From NCBI GenBank assembly GCA_030704615.1, contig CM060732.1:80809171-80873170 (forward strand): a stretch of 64,000 bases of DNA. Direction: 5' to 3'. Shown here piece after piece: positions 45,532 to 57,000 of this stretch (position 1 is the stretch's first letter; the number at the start of each line of letters is the position of its first letter). A program made the position numbers and the translations under genes. Source of the stretch: Takakia lepidozioides. Its lineage: Eukaryota; Streptophyta; Takakiopsida; Takakiales; Takakiaceae. The notes under the pieces were generated by a model that worked only from the letters and a program-made list of their open reading frames with translations, did no database searches and was not told the origin of the DNA.

Positions 45532-47807
45532 ATGATGGACTCCAAGGAGATGCCAAGCAGCAGTCTGGAAGCGACCGCCATGAACGAAGGTAGGTGCTTC
45601 GGGTACTGTATACTTTGATGATCCGTTGCTGTCCTCGGGATTTTGATGGTTTGAATTGGTCTTCTATGTGTTGCGATTGGAAGCAGATTTCATTTTCAAT
45701 CAAGTCTTGGGCAGTTGAGAGGTGTTGTTTTATCGCACCGTTACCGATGAAAGACCAAAGATATTATTTCAAAACAGGGGAATCTCTTAATTTTTCTGAT
45801 CGTAAAGTCTCACACTACAACTAAGTCCATTACCGAGACTTTGCCCGTGTTTGCTAAGGTCTAGATATCCAAGATGTTGGGCTTTACATTCAGGGGTCTA
45901 TTCAAAGATATCGATCTCCTTGCTACATTCTAGAGATAAGCTTTAAAAGGTAAAACCAGATAGCCAAATCTGTATGATGGGAAAGCTCGATGAGCAAGGT
46001 CTGTATTCTTTGGACGCACCTACGCAATCATTTTCCCAGACCACTGATTCCACTTCCTTGAAATTTAAATTAGAGCAGTTGCGTAAACTAGCATTCAGTC
46101 AATTCCCAGGGACTCCATATGACAATGGATGTAAGATGAATCCCTTGGCTGCTGATCGTCCTAGCATCCCACAAGAGTCGCTCCTCGTTCAAGGATGCTC
46201 GTTATTAGTAAGGATTGCTTTCTTCATATTATTGTGGGCAGAAGAATGCAGAAAATAAGCGAAGATAAAGAAACCACACCGCCCTAGTTTTCCTTCGCTT
46301 CTGAACACCTTCTAGATGAACATACAGCTGGGAAAGTTACTGCCTTTTCCAAGGTGAGAAGATACTCACATTTTCTCTCACAACTCCGTTGCTGACATCT
46401 TGAAGACATGTATTATTCAGCAAGTTCAAGGTCTCTGCCTGGCTTCAATTTATGAAATTGTCAAATTTATGGACCACTCAAAGAGTTAATTCTTAAAGTA
46501 GGGAATGCCATTTGATCACTTATAGTTGATAGATAGAGAAAGCAGTATGTTTTGTGAGCTCCTAGGGTTTAGTATAAGCCTTGTTTCTGTGACGTTCTGC
46601 TCTTTACAATGGCCCTCAAGTGCTCATGCTTATTGAAGGTGGTTTTTCGCTTCGAAATTGCTACTAACTGTAAGCACAATGTGCCTTCAGATGCAGATAA
46701 GAAGGAAGAAGACTTACTGATAAAGCCTCAGCTACCTGAGTTCTATGATCCGGATATTGACACGGTCAATGAGGTGTGGGCAGCGCAGCAACGGAAAAAT
46801 CGGAAATCAGATGCTGTCCTTAGTTGCCCTGGATGCTTCACCACCCTTTGTATTGATTGTCAAAGGTCATAATTTAAACCCTTCATTCAATCTTTGGCTG
46901 TGGCATGTGAAAGTTATGTGTGGAAGTTGTTGAGCTTGGCTGTGGTATCCTGGCGGATCTACGGTTATGTTTTTCAAGAGTACAAGTAGCAATTTGGTTT
47001 TGCTCATGTTTTGGAGGGAAAAGATTGATATTACCTCAATACCAGGATGGGCGTGCAAGAAAAGAAAAGAAAAGAAAGAGAAATGTATCTTTCCCTGTTA
47101 GGGTTGGCCATGTTGGCTATGACAACCCTTTGAGGCTAGGGTACTAAAGCGTTGCGGGTGTGCAGCCCGACAGGGCACACTAGTCTCAACCCACGATTTT
47201 CAGCTGGCATTGACTTCATACTAGAACGTATGAGATTGTTTCTGGCACTGCTGGTCACTGTCAAAGAAAAGGGCAGAAAGAGAGGGCTTTTGAGTGTCAC
47301 GTATATGTTAGGAGAGCTACAGTTCAAAAAACACCCATGTCTTTGGCACCAGTGCGGTGTTATCAAGTTTCAGCCTTGCCCTCCTTGTTCTATTGAAATC
47401 ATCCACTGCTCTCCTCCCTCCAGCTTGAGGTTCCTACGTTGTGATTCCAAGTGGAAGTAATGTGAGTGGTCCACTTTACATGCAGGCATGAACTATATAT
47501 CCATCAATACAGGGCTATGTTTGTCAGGAATTGCAAAGTAGTGCAGACTGAAAGGCTACAATTTCAGCTCACTGCACAAAGGAAGAGGTGGCGAAACGGT
47601 CGTCGCAAAGGTCGGCAGCGAGGTGATCAAGAGGGGGGAGGGCCAGTATCTGATAGGGTAGGGATGATTTCTGTGAGTGAAACTAGTAATGCTAATGGAG
47701 ACGAGATTTACAAGCCGGTGAGATGTGTTGAGTGTGAAACAGAGGTTGGATTTTTAGATAGTGAGGAGATCTACCATTTTTTCAATGTAATGCCAAGTTA
47801 CTCCTAG
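45532..47807 (+). CDS. EAPP: E2F-associated phosphoprotein (EAPP) homologue, 4 exons
   Basis: Exons 45532-45589, 45960-46130, 46691-46865 and 47486-47807 have GT-AG borders and matching phases, giving 241 residues. The N-terminus is Ser/Thr-rich. The conserved EAPP C-terminal half is clear: FYDPDIDTVNEVW, the zinc-binding-like SDAVLSCPGCFTTLCIDCQR, HQYRAMFVRNCKV, YKPVRCVECETEVGFLDSEE and IYHFFNVMPSYS. In animals EAPP is nuclear and modulates E2F-dependent transcription; plant homologues are little studied. Four CxxC pairs suggest metal binding. ATG 45535 is an equally good start. A tRNA-Pro gene lies just upstream on the other strand. Confidence 0.92.
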
Positions 47808-50302
47808 TGCTTTGAGCAACGGATGGGTGATGCTCAGGTTGGCTACAGCTTGTTTGCACCTCCTTCAATGGTTTCTCTCGCCTTCTTGGTGTAACAGAGT
47901 ATGAATCACTGCGGTTGACTACAATCCAGGATTTCCTTTGTCTTTTTAATTGCGACACTCTTACTTTGAAGTCCACACCTTCACATTTCTTCAAACCATT
48001 AGTCCAAAGTAAGGGCTCACCTAAATTTCAAGGCCCTTCCCAGGAAACATTAGCCTCCTGCTCAATTCCGGTGGCTTCATCAACACTTGGTCTCATTCTC
48101 CAGCAGACATGTTGATTAGCTGCAGGGTCTATCTGTCTGGATCTTTCTATCTTGGTTATTATGCTACCTTCTCAGGCCCCTCAGATTTTAAGGACATGTT
48201 GTATGAGGTGCTGGGGTATTCTTTTGTTGCTTTCAAATTTCTCCTGCTCTGGCTCTCCTGAGGCTCCTAATCTTGCAGATCAGTAGGAAGGCTTGTTTAA
48301 TGTTTTAGTGCTGATTTTCGGTTTAGTCCTTCATCCGGTCCTAAGCTTTCTGTGGCTGGAGTTATCCTAGGATTCATCATAGTTGTCACCTTGCCTGCTA
48401 CTTCATCGTTAGTAGTTAGCCCCCGGGCACGATTCAAAGCTGACTGGGTTTGCTCCCAGGAAATCTGGTGCTGTAGTATTAAGCTTGCCCAAATTGGCCA
48501 GGTTAGAGTGTTACCAAATCCCCGGATGTTACTGTCATGGCTCTTCACATGGTTATTTTTTCCATGTTTCTCTTATCATGATTTACAGGGCCTCAGTTCC
48601 CCTTTATCTGAAAAAAAGGAACAAAACAAGTAACAATGTTGCATCATACCACTGTTCTGGGACTGAAGGGAATATGGAAGCCAAACTTGTGGTGGGTCAG
48701 GGTCAGGTTTGTCTTCGTCATGTCTGCACTAGATTACACGTAATCAGGTTCCATTGGAGGAGCTATCTTGACGTTAGTTGGTTTATGGCTATCAATTCTC
48801 TTCTCTTTCATGAAAATGCACCAATTGACATGGCGATGCACAATTCCAGTTGCACTTGATTGCCCCCATCAACATGGAATCTTGCATGTGAACAATGTGC
48901 AGAGTCAGTGTGCTCGTGTACTTCTTCGTGAACAATCATGAGCTTATGATGATGCATTGCATTCAATGCATCACAAACAACGAGAGGTTGTAAATTGTAA
49001 TCTATGGCGGCCCCCCTTCTCAACAAACTTTGTGCAAGTGAAACAAGACAAAACCCAAGTGCGAAATGTACTGGTTGGGTAAGCGTAGTCATTGCTATGA
49101 AGGCGAATGAAATAGAATCTGTAGCAGTGCAAAGGCGCCACTTGTCGTAGTTGAGCTTTTCCGGGGCCTTTCGTTTTCTCTCTGCCCTCCCCACTCCGGC
49201 CCAGATGGGTGTTGTTGAGTAAGTAGGGCTCATGTGTGCAGGTTTGATCTACCTCTTTCTGCCCTCCTTCTACTCGTCCACTCGTCCTCAGACGCGGGAA
49301 GGTCTCATCTTTGACCCTCCCCAGCGTAAAGCGTAAGGTCCTATGATACTTTTCATCTTGGGCCCAATCCGAGGCCCCTTCCGCTTTCGGAAGATGCTAC
49401 CGAAGCCGGAAGACCAATTCTGCGTAGGAGAGGCCTTGATTGACACGGACTAAAATATCAAGAGGGCCTTACGTTCAGCTCATAGTGTGTACGATTTATT
49501 CTATGGGTCGGGATGCGAGTCTCTCTTTAAGTTTCCGCGTCTTTGTGTGTAGGAGAATATTTATTGCTTCACTGTTCTCTTAATTGTTTGCGGTTTAGTT
49601 GAAGATTTTGGTCGTTTTGTTCTGTTGGTGTCTCTTGTGTCCGTCTCTGTGAACATCATCTTTCTGCCCCCCTCCAAGTGGCCGGTTCTTGGGGCTAATT
49701 CCTCTTGCTTCGTTGGAAGGCGTCACTGGAGAAAAGGCTTGAAGACCCTCAGGACCCACTTAGAAGTAGGAGAAGCTCCTCTTGCTTCTTTTCAACACGT
49801 CACTGGAAGAAAGGCCTGTAAATGCCCAACCCACACATAATTGTCTTGACACTGCTTGAAGGTGCTGTCCCTGACCTATAGCTTCGAGATGGTAACAGGC
49901 CTTCATTTCCAAACTCTCCCCTTTCTAATTACGTTAGGATAAAAAACAGAGTACATTTGAGCTGCCTCCAGTTTCCTCGCTCTCCCCTTATCCCTCGATT
50001 CCCCTCTCTCTCCCAGGGACTTCAAGTGTGAGTTGTCTTTCGCCGAGGTAACTGAAAATTTGATCCTTAAATAGATCGCCCTGTCACATTGGCGAGGTGT
50101 ATTTACTGGGCACATTATATGTTCTCATCTTCTTTAGTGCCTTCGGCATCCAATTTTCTGACGGAGACTAAGTACACTGCCACAACCTCACAACAAACCC
50201 CATTCTTACATCCTGGAGTTTCGGCAATTGAGGGAATTCATTCACCTGCCGGGCCTCAGGACCAGGCTTCATGAACTGAATAAGCAAGAATAAAGCGTGA
50301 AA
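47808..50302. other. Intergenic; no gene recognised
   Basis: Frames at 48297-48640 and 48808-49233 show no domain. A small inverted pair, cgtaaggtcct (about 49330) and agggccttacg (about 49463), may mark a short MITE. The last few hundred bases are likely promoter and leader of the PITP gene. Confidence 0.4.
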
Positions 50303-53300
50303 ATGGCTGACATCACAGAGTTGCGGATAGTACTTCCCATGACAGGTACTTCCTGAATCAACCCAAACCTCGCCTTCTCTCAGTTGCCATGGGTATTTGT
50401 CCCTCATTTTCGTGTGGTAACAGGGGGTGACATACTTGATTGCTTGGTTGTGGGCTAGCAGTGGAAGAATTCAGGAGGGCACAAAAATTTGCAAATTGCA
50501 GAACCAATGAACACAACACCGTGGAGGGCCAGGGAGGCCAGGTTTGAATTCCATCCATGCCTCACATTTCAACAATCCCCACTAGACTCCTAAGGTGGAG
50601 CCATTGATCGTAACTCACTGGGAAAAGCTTGCCCGTTTGCAGCCCTCTAGCTGTTTCAAGGCGTGGTTATGCATCTTTTTTGTACCTAACTGCACTTTTG
50701 GCTTCTTAATTTGGAACATTTGGTGCATTTGGGGATGGAGGGAACAGCTGCTTTCAAGTATGCCTTACGAAGATGAGGTTTGGGGAGTGGGCACGTACAG
50801 TCACAGCCTTTATCGCCTTGGAGACCGCCTACCTGACTGGGTAGGTGACTGACAGACAGAATGCACATCCTCCTTGCAGAAAGTAAATAAGCAAGAAAGA
50901 AACTTATGACGGGAAAATTACAACAACAAGAAAGAGGAAGTGCTTCATGCAGGTAAAGCTGAATGGGAAAAAGAAAGAATGTCAGTGTCCCAAGTCCCAT
51001 GGGACAAAGTAACAAGAAACTCACATCAAGAGAAAGAAGAAGGTAAAAGGAATTATTACATCCACTGAAGGCCAAAAAAGTAGAGTAACAAATATACAGA
51101 TTGAAAACCAAAGGATTGCTCAAGTGTGGCAAGACGCAAGGATACCTGATGCAGGTGAGACACAAAGAGAGACAGAGAATGAAAGAAATGAAATGATTCT
51201 TAATAATGTCCGCATAAAGCTTAAAGAGCTTATGGGACAAGAGAAAGCATGAAACAAGAAAGAGCGAAGGCCCTCTACAAGCAGCCCAAAAACGACTGTT
51301 GCTTGAGGGATTACGTCTGCTGGAAGCCCAGAGTGTCCAATGTGCTCCTGTAAACAACACAATAGAGAACCACAGGAACTAAAATGTAGACCCCAGAAAT
51401 TTTTGAGAGCAACATCAAGCCTCGGGCAGTGGTGTGTCGGTTTTGAAGTGCGTGGATCCTGTGTGTTGAAGTCCAGGTATAGTCACTTACTATCCACAAG
51501 CTCTGACAAAAGAGGGTGGTGACAGGTGACCCGTCTGGTGCCATCAAATGCACTAGTTATTGACGAAAAGACCTGGATGACGTACCCCTTCAGCCGCACA
51601 GTCATTACAATCCCTTTCTTCCGCAAGGTTTGCTGCAGCTGCAATAGCTTTCTTATTCCTGCTTTCTGCAACCTCCCTTGAGATGTAGGATGGTAAGTTT
51701 GTAGGTCTCCCTCTTTTTTGATGTGATTTCTGTTGTTGTTCTACTTCATTGAGTGGGCCCTCTGCCCCCGTGTGGATGTCTTTCGTTTGAAACTTTTTTC
51801 TTCTTTGAGCTTTTTTTTTCTGCCTTTTCTTTCTGTGGATGTTATAAAGTATCATTTCATTTCTTTTCCTTTTGTCACTCTCTGGACTTGGAAGGTTTTT
51901 CCTTTGAGATTGGATAATTGAGGTGGCTCATTTAACTCCAGTAAACATTTGTGGTAATGGTTTTGTGGGGTCTCGGAATAGCTGAAGATAGAGATGCTGA
52001 GCATGCACGTGGATGACAATGGTTCAACTGATAACATTCTTGGCCTCAGTGAAGCTGACCTTGCCATCCGTCAAGTGGACATGGTTGACATTGCAAATGA
52101 CCAGGTTGAATTTTTATGTTTCTATTTTATACACAAGTAGAGGATGGGGAGGAAGAACAAAGAAACTTTATTACGTTAGCGGGAGGCCTAAAGAGCCCAA
52201 GGGACACAAGCAGAACAACACTGTAGAAGCACAGAAACCAAAGAACAACTGAAGAAAGATAGGGGAAGGTAGTAGGAAGGAGGAGATCTACTCGTTGACT
52301 GCATCCTGCTGGAACTTTCTCTTGCAACAGCCTTATCACTTGTAGTCCCAGGAAATAATTTTGGAGCTTTTGTGGTTTACTTTGTCCATGCACAAGTTTG
52401 AGTGAGACTCATTTGATTTCAAGCAGACACATTCAGTTGCATAAAATAGGCTGATTTGGTATGGGCAGGTTCTAAAAAGGGATTATCGCGCAGAACTCGA
52501 CCCAAAGCTGTACAAATCAGAGAAGACTGGGCAAGTCTCGTTCTTTTCCAGCCTGTTACTTGCAGTTATTCACTCTCATTGTGACCTCACTCACTCACTA
52601 GGTTTAAGTGTCTGACAATAGTTCGTAGAGGATTAATTCCAGCAATTCTGCAGAGACAGAGACAGATGCTAGTTCATAATGAAGGGTGTCTGATTGGTTT
52701 GACAGGCGTGGGCCTTTAGTAAAGGATTGGCGTGTTACAGTGGAGCCGGTGATGTGTGCATACAGGCTAGTGAAAGTGGAAGCCAAGTAAGTAACTGGTT
52801 CCTTTCACGTCTTTTGTCCTCCTGGAATAAGCCTGCATCTCGCAAGTTAGCAACTAAAAAATTCTGTACTAACCGTGGCCTTGAGTTATTGCAAAGCGAA
52901 AAGATTTTGTCTGTCTCAGTGCAGCCAGGGTGGTTTGATGGTGGGGCATCCCAGTGTGGCAAATGTCAATGTATATGCCTGTGAATGATACCATGGTGAG
53001 ATGAGGCAGGATATATGATTTTAAATAATTTCTCTTTTGATAGAACACAAATCTGAAGTAGAAGGATTCGCATGTTACTTGAAAGGGTAGGCTGGATTTA
53101 CAGTTATTATGGATTCACAATTTTGACCGGGCTTTCAATTTCCTTTTCAATCATGTACCTGCCAAATTGCAAGAAACAAAGTTGCTCTTGCACTTTAACT
53201 TGCTTCTCTTTCATTTGTCTGCTAACTGTTTCAACTCTCTTTTGTTGCTGCAGCTACTGGGGATTTCAAAAGCGCGCACAGAAACTAATGCTGAATGGCA

Positions 53301-53979
53301 TCCGCCAGGTGGCACCCCACTCCTCAAGTCCAGAAGAAGAGAAGAAGAAAGGAGTAGTAAAGTTCACTAAGTTGGAGTTGTGCTTCCAGTTTCAGCTTGT
53401 TTGTACATATTAGCTACAAGAAAAATGGTATTGAAGTTTCCCATTTTGTAGTCACCAATCACCTTTTTGGCTCTGAGCTCTGGCCCTGGAAATGTGGTTG
53501 TGGGTTCAGATTGTCCTACTCACTCATCGCAATGCGTTCTGCTGGCTGGATGAATGGTTTGACCTCACTTTTGATGAGGTCTGGAACAATGTCGTTGTAA
53601 ACCTGCTTGAGATCTTTATCACCTAATCCATGTCCATGCCTGCATCTGCTGTCTGTATTCGGTCTCTTGCATGGCCTTAACCCTTGACCCCTTCTGTACC
53701 TAAAGCTCTTGCATGTCTTCTTTTCTTGCCCCACATCTTTTCTTCATTTGTTCTTTCTTTTCAGGAGAGAAGACATCTCAACAGTAAGTGATGCTGTGTT
53801 CTATAGTGGGCATTCAGATATGCGCCCGGGAAGTAGAAGGGCGGCAGAAGTTGAGGGCCACAGTGAAGCACCCACCTCTAATTGATGCCAAAAATGGCAA
53901 AGAGCCTGTGAATGAGGACTCCTCCTCCAGTGACGACAGTGGTACCAGTGACATAGAAATGGAGTTTTTCGAGGCTGAG
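50303..53979 (+). CDS. Phosphatidylinositol transfer protein (PITP/START-like) domain, with FFAT-like motif
   Basis: Ten exons close in phase to 290 residues: 50303-50345, 50462-50541, 50748-50840, 51526-51627, 51982-52104, 52469-52530, 52706-52786, 53254-53308, 53510-53578, 53818-53979. Introns are GT-AG except intron 6, which is GC-AG. The order matches class I PITPs: MADITELRIVLPMTVEEF, VWGVGTYSHSLYRLGDRLPD, VIDEKTWMTYPF, DDNGSTDNILGLSEADLAIR, LYKSEKTGRGPL, VMCAYRLVKVEANYWGFQ and HRNAFCWLDEWFDLTFDEI. These proteins exchange phosphatidylinositol and phosphatidylcholine between membranes. After it, an acidic serine tract precedes EFFEAE, like an FFAT motif that binds ER-resident VAP proteins. 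Reading may end soon after (TGA 54157-54159 without splicing) or continue into DUF547. Confidence 0.88.
51191..51260 (+). repeat. Dispersed repeat family C, intronic copy
   Basis: tgtccgcataaagcttaaagagcttatgggacaag plus gaaacaagaaagag. Related copies occur near 35371, 52150, 55041 and 55111, and on the minus strand near 51825, 58917 and 59247. It is probably the 3' end of a retroposon; no promoter boxes were recognised. Confidence 0.6.
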
Positions 53980-54098
53980 GTAATCCTGTTTTTGGATAAA
54001 TTGATCGCAACCTTGGGTGGCCAATCTGGTATTGACCTCCTTTCAGTTCTTGTGTGGGACTGTTTGGATGAGATGTGGGCAACTAAAACGTGTTTGAG

Positions 54099-57000
54099 GA
54101 GAGAGTCTCCAACCTGCACTGGACTGTATATAACTATCCAATTGAAATCGGACGTTTGAATGGGCGTAGATGGAGTGGGCCATTCAAGATGTGGATCAAT
54201 TTGGTGTTTGCCAATCGTCAGGTCTGCTCCTTCTGATCCGTAGCCACTCGCATGCTCGATGTGGTTGTCCGCAAGCATACCCTTATGTACTTGTGATGTC
54301 TGTGGCACATGTTTTAGACATGGAGCCCTCTTTGATGTGACAAAGCACTACTCTCCATTCACCTTTTTGTATACGTCCCCAGCTTTGCTGTGATTATTTC
54401 ACTGTAAACCAAGGCATAAAATTTGCATGTAAAAGGATTTGATAAATTGTCTTTTTGTGTGGCAAAAGCAGGGTTGGACACATTGCAGCTGGCCTGTCCA
54501 CCCCCACCCTCAGATATACCTTCTAGGTACAGTAGTGTCCTCTCTTATGTCAAACACTGTCATTATCAGTTGACTATTGATCTCCAAGGACTTTTGAAGG
54601 TCCCTGCGAGTGTGTTGATCTGCACAACTTTGGGGCAGTGCAGTAGAGGTTGTTCATGTGCCTGGATTTTCAGACTTGGAACCAATATTGGAGGATGAGC
54701 TGCTTGATTAGAGAATCAACATTTTGTTCTTGATAGAGGTATGCTGACTCTTATGTCTGGGTGGGATAGATGTGCAGTGTGTGCTGCACGTGGGAAGGCC
54801 CTCCAGTCACCAGTGCTTCTGTGCAAAACTTGCAACGAGTTCTTCTGTCAGCTCTGCTTTTCTGAGGTAAGTTACAACTTGTGCTTACCTAAGCCCCATG
54901 CTTGCTTTGACAGAGTGGGTGAGTGGCTGAAAGAAGGGATTGGAACTGGTTGTGAGAATGGAGACTATCATTGCAGAAAGTTTGCTTGAAAAACTTGTGC
55001 GTTGATGGGAATGATCACCTTGAGTAGAAATTCATACCATTCATGGAAAGCCCAAAGAGCTTGTGGGATAAGAGCGTAAATGAAATGACTCTTTATGACA
55101 TCTGTGGAAAGCTCAAAGAGCTTATGGGACGAGAAAGCAGGAAACAAGAAAGAGCCTTCAAATCAAACAAAGAAAAATTGGAAGATAGAAAGAAATGAAA
55201 TGAAATGGTACTTTATAACATAGAAAGAATGAAGAAAGAAACTTTATAGAACAGAAAGGGGTGAATTACTGTCACACAGGCTTGTTCCCACGTGGAACTT
55301 ACACTCAACAACCTATTCAAAAACTCTGATTGTTGATGAAAAACACCTCTGTTCCATTTCTTTTCATTTCATTTCATTCCCTCTTCGTCTACAATTGAGA
55401 AGAATTTTGACAATATGCTGATGTTTGTGGGTGTAGTTTCATGTCACCCCACGCCTAAAGGACCATGCCAGTCAGAGTATCAGAACATGCCTGGATTCAA
55501 CAAATTCCATAGATCCTGCCTCACTGGCTCCCAGTTTAGGAGAGCTGCGGGGTCTGGCCAAGACCAGGAGTGACACTGCAGAGTTGGATCGCCCTCCACT
55601 TTCTGAGAATGGACAGGACAGAAAAATCCTCCCCAAACAGGTGACACAAAGTTCCTCGTCCCATCACCCTTTCAAGATTCTGCTCATCTCTTTAGTGTCA
55701 CTGGAAGTGAAATCGCTGCGAAATGTGCCACGACCATATTCAGGTAGGGGGCTACGATGGTAGTGTTGACATCAGCCTTATGCTGCTTTCAAGTATGAAA
55801 TCAATACCATCAAATCATCATCAATCGAGCAGTACCGGAAATCTTGGGCCAAGTTTCATACATGCTAAATGAAAACTGCCTGATCAGCTCCTGAATGGTT
55901 GGGCTCCACTGACAACTGATCGTGTCATGGTTCTTCCATGATTATTTCTCATCCCTACTGTCCCCTATTCACCTGTGGATATTCTTTCTTTCTGTCTTCT
56001 ACATTAAGAATGCAAGATATGTTGGGAGTTTTACCTTATGTCTTTGGAGCGTTGTGTGAGTGTTGAGTCTAGAAACAGTACTTGCACTTTAAAGGAGTTG
56101 GTGTGTTGACTTGAAGGTGGATGGATCAGTGAGAGATGTGGGCGACCCACTTAAAGAGGGAAGACGATCGGTGAGAAGAGCATCAAAACTGCGACGTAGT
56201 CAAAGTAGCTATGGTGCACTGAATGCATTTCTGGAGTCTGGCTTTGAGGACAACCATGTCCAGGTTGGTTCTGCTTTTCTCGACTACTTTTTGTTGGGTT
56301 TGAGTAGGCTACTAAATATTGTGGAAAGTGAGGGAGCGAGGTAGGATTGTGCCCACACACGCACACAAATGGCCTTTTTGAAGAGAGACATCTGGCTTCC
56401 GGGAATGTACGTGTGAGAGACAGGAAGACAAAAGCTGTTGTCCAAAGGGCCGACAGGATGCAGTGGTAATAGAAGTAAGCTAGAAAGAGGAAACCAGATT
56501 TCAGACTACGGAAAAGCTTTTAGTGGATCCACCGTAGATGAACACATGGACCTATGAGCAGCCTAGTGCTGTGCTGATCACACAAAGCAACAGGGACAAA
56601 TGATTCAATGCGTAACTAACTAGTGAATTTAAGTTGTTTATAGGAACCACAGGAATCAGCTTCGCTGGAGTATGCCAGTCTAGGTGCAAACAGTAACAGT
56701 CCAAATGAGCTCTCTGAAGAACTAGTGCGAACTTTGTCCTCTCTCTATGAATGGTGTTCTGAGTCGTACTCTTCAACTTCATTATCACGCGGTGTGTCAC
56801 AAGAGTTGGGATCCCCCTATCCCAAGATAGGTAGTCCGTCCTCCCAGGTATTTATCTCAGCAAATGGGGCATTCATGTGTAGGGTTGACTTTGGAAGCAT
56901 TAGTAAGAAAGGATGTGAAGCTTTGCAATAGCTATGAAGGACAAAGGCCATTGCGAGGTTGTTCTTCCTCTTCTGTACTCAATAATTGTAGTAGATCGAA

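Noticed and set aside
48808-49233. 141-codon minus-strand open frame
   Set aside because: No domain, no ATG context of note and no homologous neighbour; probably chance.
50686-51360. 224-codon minus-strand open frame
   Set aside because: It lies opposite a homology-supported PITP exon and across family C repeats, is hydrophobic and low-complexity, and shows no domain; treated as chance.
51415-51490. Possible tRNA-like sequence (gcagtggtgtgtcgg ... gttgaagtcc)
   Set aside because: No acceptor or anticodon stem can be formed and the B box is absent.
53765-53783. Possible mini-exon after PITP exon 9
   Set aside because: It would leave an intron of only about 24 bases before the next frame; starting exon 10 at 53818 keeps phase and homology without it.
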